A stretch of 64,000 bases of DNA from Terripilifer sp031921685 (GTDB lineage: Bacteria > Pseudomonadota > Alphaproteobacteria > Rhizobiales > Beijerinckiaceae). The translations under genes and the position numbers were made by a program. The notes below the pieces were generated by a model. That model was not told the DNA's origin and made no database searches. It worked only from the letters and a program-made list of their open reading frames with translations. Below are positions 9,554 to 18,305 of the stretch, one piece after another; position 1 is the first letter of the stretch; the number at the start of each line of letters is the position of its first letter. The stretch is from contig NZ_JAPDHU010000001.1 of NCBI RefSeq assembly GCF_031921685.1, positions 496,001-560,000 of the forward strand, given 5' to 3'.

Positions 9554-9577
9554 GCCTTTTGACTTGCCTTTTGACTT
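9554..9577. repeat. Two tandem copies of a 12-bp unit
   Basis: GCCTTTTGACTT occurs twice head to tail and is followed by a partial third copy (GCC). Each copy contains a TTGACT element resembling a -35 box. It sits in the hyuA/IclR divergent region, so it may duplicate a promoter element or a binding site. Confidence 0.5.
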
Positions 9578-9674
9578 GCCCTGGCAACTCAGCTTTTTAG
9601 GCCCAGCTTGATCGCATCGTGATGCATCCGCCGCGCCTGGCCCGCATGGTGGACATGGAGATTTCGGAGACCGC

Positions 9675-10478
9675 ATGCCCGCCAAAAGGGTCAAACCCGC
9701 CAAACCGACCAACAAACGCGATCCGTCAGGCATTCAATCGGTGGAAATCGCCTTGCGCGTACTGCAAACGCTGATGCGTCAGAACGGCGCCACGAGCCTT
9801 GGCGATCTGTCGCGCGCCACAGGTCTGCAGCCGAGCAAGCTGCATCGCTATCTCGTCAGCCTGGTGCGATCCGGCATGGCGGGAAAATCAGTAACCACGG
9901 GTCTCTACGATCTCGGCCCCGCGGCGCGGCAACTCGGCGTCGCCGCCTTCAGCCGTTTCGACAGTTTCGGAATCGCGCAAGAGCGCGTCGTGGAGCTCGT
10001 CAATGAAACCGGGCACGATGCGCTGCTCTACATCTGGTCCGAACATGGCGCGACCCTCATCGGCCAGCAGACCGGCGTGCATCCGATGCCGATGATGCTA
10101 CGGCTGGGATCGACCGTTCCGCTGCGCCGCTCCGCCGTCGGCCATGTCTTTCTCGCTTATCTTCCCGAGACCCACACCGCGCCACTGGTGTTGGAGCAAA
10201 GGGGAGATGAAATCGAAGCGGAAGACGATAAGGCGGTGCAGCAGCGGCTCGAACAAATCCGCAAGGATCAATATTACTGGTCGAGCCAGACCATTCTTCC
10301 CGGTGGCGTGGTTCTGGCCGTCCCTGTCTTTGGGACGCAGCAGCAACTCCACAGCGTGCTGGCGATCGCGCTTCCGGTCCGCGCGGCGACGCAGCAGCGC
10401 AAAGCGGTTCTCATCAAGAAAGTGGTCGAGATCGCCGCCGCGCTTACCCAAGAGCTGGGAGGCGCGGAAAGCGCTTAG
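9675..10478 (+). CDS. IclR family transcriptional regulator
   Basis: DNA-binding regulator of 267 residues. After a basic N-terminal tail there is a winged helix-turn-helix at about residues 20-85 (SVEIALRVLQTLMRQ, then LGDLSRATGLQPSKLHRYL) and a C-terminal GAF-like effector domain to the end, the usual IclR order. GGAG lies five bases before the ATG. It is divergent from hyuA and shares a 235-bp promoter region with a clear palindrome, so it probably controls the hyuAB operon and itself. Effector unknown; a substrate or product of the hydantoinase pathway is the natural guess. Confidence 0.88.
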   Translation: MPAKRVKPAKPTNKRDPSGIQSVEIALRVLQTLMRQNGATSLGDLSRATGLQPSKLHRYLVSLVRSGMAGKSVTTGLYDLGPAARQLGVAAFSRFDSFGIAQERVVELVNETGHDALLYIWSEHGATLIGQQTGVHPMPMMLRLGSTVPLRRSAVGHVFLAYLPETHTAPLVLEQRGDEIEAEDDKAVQQRLEQIRKDQYYWSSQTILPGGVVLAVPVFGTQQQLHSVLAIALPVRAATQQRKAVLIKKVVEIAAALTQELGGAESA

Positions 10479-10483
10479 TGGGA

Positions 10484-10521
10484 GACCGCCATCATCCGGT
10501 GTTGCCGAGATAATGGCGGTC
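10484..10521. terminator. Inverted repeat between convergent genes
   Basis: GACCGCCAT and ATGGCGGTC form a perfect 9-base stem with a 20-base loop in the short gap between the IclR gene and the stop of the aldolase-cyclase gene. No T run follows on either side, so its use as a bidirectional terminator is uncertain. Confidence 0.35.
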
Positions 10522-10534
10522 GATCTTGCCGGCC

Positions 10535-12121
10535 TTACGCCGGAACCAGAGCCAGCACGCGCAGCGGGCTGCCAGAGCCCTTTTCGATCTTCAGCGGCGC
10601 GGTGATGAGGACAGCGCCGGTCGGCGGCAGTTTGTCGAGATTGCACAGGCTCGCAAGACCCAGCTTGTTGGCGCCATGCATGAGATGATGCGCCGGGAAA
10701 GCCGGCTCGAACGCGAAGGCCTGTCCCGCATCGGTACCAACCGCTTCAACGCCCCAGCCATTGACGTTGCGTTGCTCGACGAGGAATTTCACCGCCGCGG
10801 CCGACGGCCCCGGGACATGCGGACCATCTTCCTTCATATTGAGGAAGGCAGACGGATCTTCGCGCTTCGACCAATCGGTGCGCATCAACACCCAGGAACC
10901 ATCGGGAATGCGGCCATGGCGCGCCTCCCACGCTTCGATGCCGGCCGGCTCGAGCAGAAACTTTTCATCGGCTGCCGCTTCCTTCGAACAATCGATAACA
11001 ACGGCTGGCGCGATAAAGCGATCGATCGGAATGGTGTCGGTATAGCCATTCGCATTGTGCTGGCCGGTGACCCAATGGCAGGGCGCATCGAGATGGGTGC
11101 CGGTATGTTCGCCGCAGGCGATGTTGTTCCAATACCAGGCCGGCCCGCGCTCGTCATAGCGGGAGATTTCGGTGGTGCTGAAGGGGTCGGACTGCGCGAA
11201 GGGCGGCGGCAGTTGAATGACCGGCGTCGACGGTCGCAAGGTCTGCGTCAGATCGACCATGCGAATCTGCCCGCTCGATATGACCGAGACGAGCTGTGTA
11301 AGAAGCGCTGCTGACATATCCTTGCTCTCCTTCGACTGACCATAACCGGACTGAACCTTCGTGGAGCGGCCCGAAAAGCGTTTCATCGCCTCCGCGAAAC
11401 CGCCGCTGACGATATCGATGTCGTTGGCGACCACGACGATATCGAATCCCTGCTGCCGCCGTTTCAGAGCGGCCTCCGCTTGCCCGGTGAAAATACCGCA
11501 CGGCACGCCGGCTTTCCGGCAGGCCGCAAGCACCTTCAGGCAGGCCTCTTCATGGCGGCCATCGATTTCGGGAAAACAGCCCAAGGAAATCGCCAAGTCG
11601 CCGGTTCCGATGAAAACAAAATCGATGCCAGGCGTGCGCGCGATGGCTTCGGCCTGTTGCACGCCCTGCGCGGTTTCGATCATGACGGCAACGACGGTGC
11701 GCTCTACCGCTGCCTGATAATAAGCCGCGAAATTGCGGCCCAACGGGCGCACGCCACCGCCCGAACGGCTGCCTTGCGGCGGAAAGCGCGCAGCAGACAC
11801 CACGGCGGCAGCTTCGGCCGGCGTCTCGATCAATGGAACGATGACGCCTTCGGCGCCCGCATCCAGCGCCTGACCGATGGCCAGCGCGGAATTTTCAGCC
11901 ACACGCACCAGAACCGGAGCACGGGTGCCGACCGGGCCGATCGCTTCCTCGATGGTGCGGCGTTCCCACAACCCGTGCTGAGCGTCGATGACAACGGCAT
12001 CAGGATGGGATTCGAGCGCCAATTCGACAATCGCCGGCGTGCCCATCGACATCCAGAAAAGACCGACGGACGCATTGCGACCAATCTGGCGCCGCAGATA
12101 TATCCCCTCCGCATCGGTCAT
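10535..12121 (-). CDS. Fused HpcH/HpaI-type aldolase and cyclase/metal-dependent hydrolase
   Basis: One uninterrupted 528-residue frame holds two enzymes. Residues 1-255 are an HpcH/HpaI class II aldolase: DAQHGLWERR, GVIVPLIET, VMIETAQG and IGTGDLAISLG carry the usual catalytic His and metal-binding Glu and Asp. Residues 269-528 are a cyclase-family hydrolase (kynurenine formamidase/isatin hydrolase superfamily) with the metal motif HTGTHLDAPCHW. The junction GYGQSKESKD is not part of either fold. The second part keeps its own ATG at 11317 with AAGGAGA at ideal spacing, so it could also be made as a separate protein of 260 residues. Last gene of the GntR-linked catabolic operon. The hydrolase could open a cyclic amide or imide; the aldolase could cleave a 2-keto acid downstream. 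Confidence 0.85.
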   Translation of the reverse strand: MTDAEGIYLRRQIGRNASVGLFWMSMGTPAIVELALESHPDAVVIDAQHGLWERRTIEEAIGPVGTRAPVLVRVAENSALAIGQALDAGAEGVIVPLIETPAEAAAVVSAARFPPQGSRSGGGVRPLGRNFAAYYQAAVERTVVAVMIETAQGVQQAEAIARTPGIDFVFIGTGDLAISLGCFPEIDGRHEEACLKVLAACRKAGVPCGIFTGQAEAALKRRQQGFDIVVVANDIDIVSGGFAEAMKRFSGRSTKVQSGYGQSKESKDMSAALLTQLVSVISSGQIRMVDLTQTLRPSTPVIQLPPPFAQSDPFSTTEISRYDERGPAWYWNNIACGEHTGTHLDAPCHWVTGQHNANGYTDTIPIDRFIAPAVVIDCSKEAAADEKFLLEPAGIEAWEARHGRIPDGSWVLMRTDWSKREDPSAFLNMKEDGPHVPGPSAAAVKFLVEQRNVNGWGVEAVGTDAGQAFAFEPAFPAHHLMHGANKLGLASLCNLDKLPPTGAVLITAPLKIEKGSGSPLRVLALVPA

Positions 12122-12181
12122 TCCTATCTCCTGCGCCCGATTATCTTCAGCCTAGCGCGGCGGAAGCGCAACAGGCGAATG

Positions 12182-12907
12182 TTATCTTGCCCGACCACCG
12201 CGCACCGAAAGAGTGTGAAACGGATAATGCGCCGCTTCGCCCGTGAACGGCGGGAAACTATGAAAATCCTGCCGAAGCGCGTCGCGAACAGGTGAGAGCA
12301 TGGCGGCATTCATGGCGTCGGCACTGTCGAACACGGTCTTGTTGCGCTGCATGGAGGTGCGGAACGGAAACGGCAGGCCGGAAATGACGACGGCTGGCGT
12401 ATAAATTTCAATGCCGCGAATACCAGGGAATTTCGACAACAGATGCGGATGCTTGCCGACATAGAAGCGATGCCACGCCTGTTCGTCCTCCGCCGGGCCG
12501 GCATATTCGACGAGATAGCTGAGAAGACCTTCAGGCGATGTGGATGTGGCCACGGGCTGCGGCTCGGCGACTGGATAGCGACGGGTCAGCATGGCTTGGT
12601 GCGAGGCGATCGCGCCCGCGACGCTCGGCAAAAAGTGCGGATCGGCGAGACAGGACAGATAACCGCCGGCCTGCAGGCCATTTTCAAGATCAGCGATCTC
12701 AGCGAATTCAAGCTGCAGAACGAGAACCGGCGCTCCGCCAAGATCGGCGTAATGGGGATCATGGGCCTGTGCCGGCGAAAAGACATGACCTTCGATCAGG
12801 CCTGGGCACCCTCGCAAGAGTGCTGCCAGTGCCTGCCGATCATAAGGATCGAGAGCCGGGTTGGCTTCTTTCGAGCGATCCCATTGACAGAACCAAGAAA
12901 TCGTCAT
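12182..12907 (-). CDS. EthD-like dimeric alpha/beta-barrel protein
   Basis: Soluble protein of 241 residues that appears to be two ferredoxin-like halves. The C-terminal half (from about residue 125: LLSYLVEYAG, then WHRFYVGKHPHLLSKFPGIRGIEIY) matches the EthD/dimeric alpha-beta barrel pattern. The N-terminal half has a similar strand-helix rhythm (CQWDRSKEAN, CPGLIEGHVFSPAQ). Such proteins occur beside monooxygenases and ligases in degradation operons; their biochemical job is mostly unknown. It sits between the CoA ligase and the aldolase-cyclase fusion on the same strand with short gaps, so it belongs to the same pathway. Confidence 0.65.
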   Translation of the reverse strand: MTISWFCQWDRSKEANPALDPYDRQALAALLRGCPGLIEGHVFSPAQAHDPHYADLGGAPVLVLQLEFAEIADLENGLQAGGYLSCLADPHFLPSVAGAIASHQAMLTRRYPVAEPQPVATSTSPEGLLSYLVEYAGPAEDEQAWHRFYVGKHPHLLSKFPGIRGIEIYTPAVVISGLPFPFRTSMQRNKTVFDSADAMNAAMLSPVRDALRQDFHSFPPFTGEAAHYPFHTLSVRGGRAR

Positions 12908-12947
12908 GCGCCTGCCCCACTGCTGTTCTTGTTTTCTATGAACCCGA

Positions 12948-14561
12948 CTAGCGCTTCACTTCTATGCCGGCTTTTACGAGATCCCATGTCGCGGACGAGC
13001 GTCCCTGCTCGCGCAATTTAAATTTCTGGATTTTGCCGCTTTCGGTACGCGGCAGAACCTCAAGGAATTCGATGAAGCGTGGAATGGCGAAGTAAGAGAG
13101 TTTGCCCTCGCAGAAGCGTACGAGATCGGCAGGATCCACTTTCCCGCCCTGCTTCAGGACGATCGCCGCCATCACCTCATCTTCGGCGAGATCCGAAGGC
13201 ACCGGAAAGACAGCAGCGACTTCGACCGCCGGATGCGATGACAAGACCTGCTCGACCTCGAAGGACGAAACGTTCTCGCCGCGTCGGCGGATCGTATCCT
13301 TCATCCGGTCGACAAATTTGAAATAGCCTTTGCTATCTCGGACCACCCGATCGCCCGTGTGGAGCCATAGATTGCGCCAGGCTTCGACGGTTTTCTCGGG
13401 CATGCCGAAATAACCCGCGGCCATGGCGAAAGGCTCATCGGCACGCAGCAGCAATTCGCCCGCCTCGCCATCGGGCAATGGATTGTCTTCTTCATCGACA
13501 ACCCGCGCCTGAAATCCCTCCGCCAGGCGGCCCATCCAACCAGGGCGCAGCGTATCGACCATGGTGCCGATCACCGCGTTGCTTTCGGTTGCGCCATAGC
13601 CATCCAAGAGAAGAATGCCGCTGCGCTCCGTGAACACCACGTGAAAATGTTCGGGAACGCCCGGCGCCAAGGCAACGCGGACGCGGTGCCGCTTCTCGTC
13701 CTCGCTGTGCGGACGCGAGAGCAACATCGGCACCATGGCTCCCAGGACATAGGTGACCGTCGCACCCGACGCGACAAGACGAGACCAGAACTGCGAGACG
13801 GAAAAGCGGCGTTCCACCACTTGCGTGCCGCCATGCAGTAGTGCTTGGAAGAAGCAATTCAGCGCATTGGTGTGGAACAAAGGCAAAGTCGTGTGCAGGA
13901 CATCGCCTTCCACCACGCCCAATTGGCGGCCGGTGTAAAACGCCCACCAGAAATATTGCGCGTGCGGACAGCAGACGCCTTTCGAAGGTCCCGTGGTCCC
14001 GGACGTGAACAGAATGGTCAGGAGATCATGCGGCTGGAGTTTCGCCGCCTCGACAGGCACGCCATCGCGCGGCAGGGACATGAGGGCGATCCCATTAAAG
14101 CGCGGCACGTCCGCAGCATCGGCCGCCTGATCGATGATCCAAATCGTCCGAACGCCGGCGGAGAGGAGATCGATCCCCTCAAGCGCTGGAAGCAGTTCCC
14201 GTTCAACGGCGATCAGACGACTGCCGCTGACATTGAGGATATGCTGGAGCTGAAAGCCGCGCGCCGCCGTGTTGATTGGAACGGATACGGCGCCGAGCCA
14301 GGCGCAGCCCAAAAACAATTCGAGGAATTCGGAGCGGTTGTTGCATAGGAGCGCAACCCGATCGCCGATACCCACCCCCGCCGATCCGAGGGCGCCCGCG
14401 CATCGCGCCGCGATGCTAGGCGCATCGGCGAACGACCATGTGTCTTCGCCGCAGACAAAAAGCTGGCGCGCGCCATGACGCTGCGCCTGACGGCGCAGCA
14501 TTTCCGGTACGACGCGCGTGGCCGGCGGAAATGCCGAGGGCAGATCGGTCGTTTCCGTCAC
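12948..14561 (-). CDS. AMP-dependent synthetase/ligase (acyl-CoA synthetase)
   Basis: ANL-superfamily enzyme of 537 residues that activates a carboxylic acid to acyl-AMP and then to acyl-CoA. Visible motifs: P-loop-like LLTILFTSGTTGPSKGV (about 185-200), LDGYGATESNAV (A5), LWLHTGDRVVRDSKGYFKFVDRMKDTIRRRGENVSS (A7-A8 hinge) and the A10 lysine in PRTESGKIQKFKL. The start overlaps the stop of the LLM monooxygenase by four bases. The substrate is likely the acid released by the ring-opening enzymes of this operon. It resembles crotonobetaine/carnitine-CoA ligase-like proteins more than long-chain fatty acid ligases, but this is an impression. Confidence 0.9.
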   Translation of the reverse strand: MTETTDLPSAFPPATRVVPEMLRRQAQRHGARQLFVCGEDTWSFADAPSIAARCAGALGSAGVGIGDRVALLCNNRSEFLELFLGCAWLGAVSVPINTAARGFQLQHILNVSGSRLIAVERELLPALEGIDLLSAGVRTIWIIDQAADAADVPRFNGIALMSLPRDGVPVEAAKLQPHDLLTILFTSGTTGPSKGVCCPHAQYFWWAFYTGRQLGVVEGDVLHTTLPLFHTNALNCFFQALLHGGTQVVERRFSVSQFWSRLVASGATVTYVLGAMVPMLLSRPHSEDEKRHRVRVALAPGVPEHFHVVFTERSGILLLDGYGATESNAVIGTMVDTLRPGWMGRLAEGFQARVVDEEDNPLPDGEAGELLLRADEPFAMAAGYFGMPEKTVEAWRNLWLHTGDRVVRDSKGYFKFVDRMKDTIRRRGENVSSFEVEQVLSSHPAVEVAAVFPVPSDLAEDEVMAAIVLKQGGKVDPADLVRFCEGKLSYFAIPRFIEFLEVLPRTESGKIQKFKLREQGRSSATWDLVKAGIEVKR

Positions 14562-15658
14562 GAACGCAGCCCTGCCTCCTTCAGGAGCGGTATCACCTCC
14601 TGGCAGAAATACGGCAGCTCGTCCTTGTAATTGACGAAGGACAATGCCGCGCCGCCATAGCCAACCTCCGCGAACTTGGCCAGGTCTTCCGCGATCTTTC
14701 GTGGCGTTCCCACCAGTGGATAGCTGCCGGTGCCGGCAGCAAAACGCTGCTTATAGAGGCGGAAGGCTTCATCCTCGTGGCTCCGGCTAAAATTCTTCTT
14801 CTGCTGCATGTGATAATCGACCGCCAGCTCATCGATCATGTCGCGCGAGTAATAGTCGTAATAATCCTCGGCTTCCGCCTGGCTCGGCCGGCAGACCACA
14901 TGACCGATCGTGTAGACGCCAACCGAGCGGCCGAATTTCTGAGCGCGCGCACGGATGTCGGTGACGTGTTCCTTGCCGGTCTCCAGATCGGTGAAGCTGG
15001 TGAACAGGTGATCGCAATTTTCGGCCGCGAAATCCCGGCCCGTCGGTCCGAACGCTGCATTCATCGTCACGGGACGGGGCTTTTGCAGCGAGGCCGGGCG
15101 GCTCACCGCAGCTTTGAGCTTATAGATCTCGCCATCGAAATCGACAGGCTTGTCGCTGTTATAAGTCTTGACGATGATGTCGAGCCATTCCTTGGCTTGC
15201 GCGTAAGGCTCTTTCTGCAAGGTCACGCCGAACATATCGAATTCGTCCGGGTTCCAGCCGCAGACGATGTTCAGGCCGGCGCGGCCATGGCTGATGTGAT
15301 CGACGGTCGCCAGCGCCTTGGCCGCATAGAGCGGGTGCAGCAGCGGCACGTGCACGGTCATGAAGAGAGCGATGCGCTCGGTGATCGAGGCGAGACCGGC
15401 CGCGAAAGTGAAGGTCTCAAATGACCATTCGCGCACATTGGTCGATCCGCCATAGCCGCGCCAGCGCGCGATCGGCAGAAAGAAATCCATGCCGGCCCGA
15501 TCGGCGATCTGCGCCGTGGCGGCCACGTCATCCCATTCCGCCTTCCAGGCTTCGGGCACGACCGAGAAGCTCAGCCCGCGATCCGCATTGGCGGAAAAGA
15601 CGCCAAGCTTGAAGCCCTTTTGGTCGGGATCAGACATTGGGTTGGAGATCGGCACCAT
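14558..15658 (-). CDS. LLM-class flavin-dependent monooxygenase (RutA/SfnG-like)
   Basis: Luciferase-like TIM barrel of about 366 residues using reduced FMN and oxygen. Typical stretches: FFLPIARWRGYGGSTN, HPLYAAKALATVDHISHGRAGLNIVCGWNPDEFDMFG, and VGTPRKIAEDLAKFAEVGYGGAALSF. The general look is close to RutA, which cleaves the pyrimidine ring amide, and to sulfone monooxygenases. I choose ATG at 15658 (VPISNPMSDPDQ follows), with GGGAG just upstream; the TTG 15 bases earlier is less likely. ATG at 15637 is also possible. First enzyme gene after the GntR regulator, with the 15-bp palindrome 18 bp before its start. No partner flavin reductase gene is seen nearby unless the divergent oxidoreductase serves. 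Confidence 0.88.
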   Translation of the reverse strand: MVPISNPMSDPDQKGFKLGVFSANADRGLSFSVVPEAWKAEWDDVAATAQIADRAGMDFFLPIARWRGYGGSTNVREWSFETFTFAAGLASITERIALFMTVHVPLLHPLYAAKALATVDHISHGRAGLNIVCGWNPDEFDMFGVTLQKEPYAQAKEWLDIIVKTYNSDKPVDFDGEIYKLKAAVSRPASLQKPRPVTMNAAFGPTGRDFAAENCDHLFTSFTDLETGKEHVTDIRARAQKFGRSVGVYTIGHVVCRPSQAEAEDYYDYYSRDMIDELAVDYHMQQKKNFSRSHEDEAFRLYKQRFAAGTGSYPLVGTPRKIAEDLAKFAEVGYGGAALSFVNYKDELPYFCQEVIPLLKEAGLRS

Positions 15659-15675
15659 AGTCTCCCGTGTCAAAC

Positions 15676-15690
15676 AATATACTGTATATT
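15676..15690. promoter_or_regulatory. GntR-type operator, copy 1
   Basis: AATATACTGTATATT, a perfect palindrome with a single central base, in the gap between the GntR gene and the LLM monooxygenase. The ACTGT-centred symmetry fits GntR/FadR-type sites. An almost identical copy lies at 22017-22031. The local AT content stands out against the GC-rich neighbours. Confidence 0.75.
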
Positions 15691-15750
15691 AAATGCCCGC
15701 CCACAAACCTTGTCAAGCGACCGCAGCCGGCGCGCTGAGAAAAGCCGAAG

Positions 15751-16491
15751 TCAGTCCTCGCCTTCGGCCTGAAAGGCTTCGACGGCCGCATCCACGTGTT
15801 TGATAAAGAGCGCGGCGGCATCGGGCCCCTTGCCGCTGCGGAAAGCTTTGTGGATCGCCCTCAACCGTTGCAGCACGTCCTGACGCACACTTTTTCGCGA
15901 CAGCGTCTTGAGGCGCACGGCCTGAACGTGATCGATGTAACGGGCGATCGCCCGCGCCAGGCTGACGTTTGGCACTTCCGCCAGCCAAGCGCCGCGAAAG
16001 GCCGCATTGGACAGGATGAAAGCCGTCGTATCGCCCGCATCGCTCGCCCGCGCGCAATCATTGATCGCCGCTTCGAGCTTCTGCAAAACCGCCGGCGTCA
16101 TGCGCGTGGCCGCACTGGCCGCGGCCGCCGGTTCGAGCAAACGCCGGATCTCGAAAATATCTGCCATTTCCTGGCGACTGATCCGGCGCAGCACGAAACC
16201 GCGCGAGGTGCTCTCCAGCATGCCCTCGTGCACGAGCTGCATCAGCGCTTCGCGAACCGGCATGCGCGAGATGTTCAGGTCAGCGGCGATGTCCAGATCG
16301 ACGAGACGTTCGTCGAACGTCAATTGCCCCTGGGCGATGCGATCGCGCATTAGGTCGTAGACCTGCTCGCGCAGATTCTTCGGCTTCGTCACCATGGGGC
16401 CGCGCGGGGCTTTGCGTCCCCGGGCGAGACCCTTCTTCGCGACCGTCAGGTCCGCGCGCTTATCCGGCCGAGCTCCCAAGCCAACCTCCAC
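15751..16491 (-). CDS. GntR family regulator with FCD effector domain
   Basis: Regulator of up to 246 residues. A basic N-terminal stretch precedes a winged helix-turn-helix (LREQVYDLMRDRIAQGQL, then LNISRMPVREALMQLVHEGML), followed by the all-helical FCD domain of the FadR subgroup (IFEIRRLLEPAAAASAATRM). The start is uncertain: GTG at 16491 overlaps the ATPase gene by 32 bases, while TTG at 16479 has GGAGG five bases upstream; the folded part begins near residue 36. It sits inside the operon between the importer ATPase and the monooxygenase, with candidate operators at 15676 and 22017. It probably represses uptake and catabolism until an acidic intermediate binds. Confidence 0.88.
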   Translation of the reverse strand: MEVGLGARPDKRADLTVAKKGLARGRKAPRGPMVTKPKNLREQVYDLMRDRIAQGQLTFDERLVDLDIAADLNISRMPVREALMQLVHEGMLESTSRGFVLRRISRQEMADIFEIRRLLEPAAAASAATRMTPAVLQKLEAAINDCARASDAGDTTAFILSNAAFRGAWLAEVPNVSLARAIARYIDHVQAVRLKTLSRKSVRQDVLQRLRAIHKAFRSGKGPDAAALFIKHVDAAVEAFQAEGED

Positions 16492-18304
16492 CTTTCGTTT
16501 CCGGCGGCACCGATTCCATCAAAAGCTTGGTATAAGGATGTTTCGGCTTGGCGAATACCTCTTCGGTCTCGCCTTCCTCGACGATTTCGCCGCGATACAT
16601 CATGAGAATGCGGCTGCAAAGATAGCGCACCACCGCCAGATCATGGCTGATGAAGACCATGGTCAGATTCTTCTGACGATTGAGCTCCAGCAGGCAGTTC
16701 AAGATGTGAGCCTGCACGGAGACATCGAGACCCGAGACGATTTCGTCGGCCACCACGAGTTTCGGCTCCAGACAGAGCGCCCGGCCGATGTTGACCCGTT
16801 GCCGCTGTCCGCCCGACAATTGCGACGGAAAGCGGCTGAGGCAATCCGCCGGGAGGCCGATATCCTGCAGAATATTGTCGGCGGCGGCCTGCCGCTGCGG
16901 CGTGGACAAACCGTTCGGCCCGACCTCCAGCCCCTGAGTCAGCAATTGCAGAACGCTGCGACGCGGGTTGAGCGCCGATTGCGGGTCCTGGAAAATCAAC
17001 TGGGTATCGCGGCGGGTCAGATGCAGCGTGTTGCCATGGGCACCCCGCTCCTCGCCAGCGATCCGGATCGTTCCTTCGGTGGACTGTTCGAGACCGACGA
17101 TCAGGCGGCCGATGGAGCTTTTACCGCTGCCGCTTTCACCGACAATGCCCAGAATCTCGCCCGGCCGGACCGCGAAACTCGCCGAGCGCACCGCATCGAA
17201 CGAACTTTTTCGCAGCCCCAGGAAACCGCGCCTCGCCTTATATTGCAGGCGAACGTTCTTGAATTCGACGGCTGGCGCCTCGCGTTCGTTGATGCCCATC
17301 GTCTCGATCAGCAAGGGTTCGCCGCTGGCGAATTCGAATCCACCGCAGGCATCGCCGCAGCGGGTCCAATGTCCCTCCTCCACGAAGCGGCGCTGCAATG
17401 TGGCGCTGACGCAAGATGGGTCCTTCGCCGGGCAGCGCTGGGCGAAACGGCACCCGGCCAAAGTCGCGAAGGTTTTAACGCCCGGCATCTGTTCGGACAG
17501 TGTCGGCAGCATGCGCCGCTCACCCGTCATGCGTGGAATCGCCGCCAGCAGGCTCTTGGTATAGGGATGCGAGGGTGATTGCAGGACCGCCGCGGCCGGC
17601 CCGTATTCCACCATGTCGCCGGCATACATCACGCCGACGCTTTTACAGACATTGGCCGCCAGTCTCAGATCATGGGTGATGAACAGGACGGCGGTGCCGT
17701 GCTGCGCCTGCTGAGCAGCGATCAGCCGCATGATCTGCGCCTGCGTCACGACATCGAGCGCCGTCGTCGGCTCATCCGCCACGACCAAAGCCGGCTCGCC
17801 GCTGAAGGCCATGGCGATCAGGACGCGCTGGCACTGACCGCCCGAAAGCTCATGCGGATAGCGCAGGAGAATTTCCTCGGCATTGGCCAGGCCAACCTGC
17901 TGCAAGCGCTCGATCATCAAGGGCCGAATGGCCTCCTTGGCGATGCCGAGATGTTTCAAATGTTCCTGGAACTGATCGCCGATGGCGCGCACGGGATTCA
18001 GAGCGCTAAGCGGTTCCTGCGGAATGAAGGCGATGCGACGGCCGAGCAGATCGCGGCGCGCCGCTTTGCTCAGTGTCAGAAGGTTCAGACCTTCGAACTT
18101 CACCTCACCCGACGAGACGCTGAAGTTATCCGGCAGGAGCCCGGAGATCACGCGTCCAATCATGCTTTTGCCGGCCCCAGATTCACCGACGAGGCCAATC
18201 ACCTCGCCTTTCTCCAAGGCGAAGGAAATGTCGCGCAGCAGCTCGACATTCGCAGCCTTCATATGGGCCGTGACGGTGACGGATTCAAACGACAGTACAG
18301 CCAT
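16460..18304 (-). CDS. Dipeptide/oligopeptide-type ABC importer, fused double ATPase
   Basis: Cytoplasmic energy subunit of 614 residues with two complete ATP-binding domains in one chain (DppD-DppF or GsiA type). Domain 1: Walker A GESGAGKS, signature LSGGQCQRV, Walker B VVADEPTTALDV, then the oligopeptide-transporter C-terminal cysteine region (GCRFAQRCPAKDPSC). Domain 2 starts near 340: GESGSGKS, LSGGQRQRV and VVADEIVSGLDV. Start ATG at 18304 lies one base after the permease stop and has GGAGG upstream; an in-frame start at 18337 would overlap the permease. Together with the two permeases and binding protein it forms a full family-5 importer. Confidence 0.92.
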   Translation of the reverse strand: MAVLSFESVTVTAHMKAANVELLRDISFALEKGEVIGLVGESGAGKSMIGRVISGLLPDNFSVSSGEVKFEGLNLLTLSKAARRDLLGRRIAFIPQEPLSALNPVRAIGDQFQEHLKHLGIAKEAIRPLMIERLQQVGLANAEEILLRYPHELSGGQCQRVLIAMAFSGEPALVVADEPTTALDVVTQAQIMRLIAAQQAQHGTAVLFITHDLRLAANVCKSVGVMYAGDMVEYGPAAAVLQSPSHPYTKSLLAAIPRMTGERRMLPTLSEQMPGVKTFATLAGCRFAQRCPAKDPSCVSATLQRRFVEEGHWTRCGDACGGFEFASGEPLLIETMGINEREAPAVEFKNVRLQYKARRGFLGLRKSSFDAVRSASFAVRPGEILGIVGESGSGKSSIGRLIVGLEQSTEGTIRIAGEERGAHGNTLHLTRRDTQLIFQDPQSALNPRRSVLQLLTQGLEVGPNGLSTPQRQAAADNILQDIGLPADCLSRFPSQLSGGQRQRVNIGRALCLEPKLVVADEIVSGLDVSVQAHILNCLLELNRQKNLTMVFISHDLAVVRYLCSRILMMYRGEIVEEGETEEVFAKPKHPYTKLLMESVPPETKGGGWLGSSAG

Positions 18305-18305
18305 A

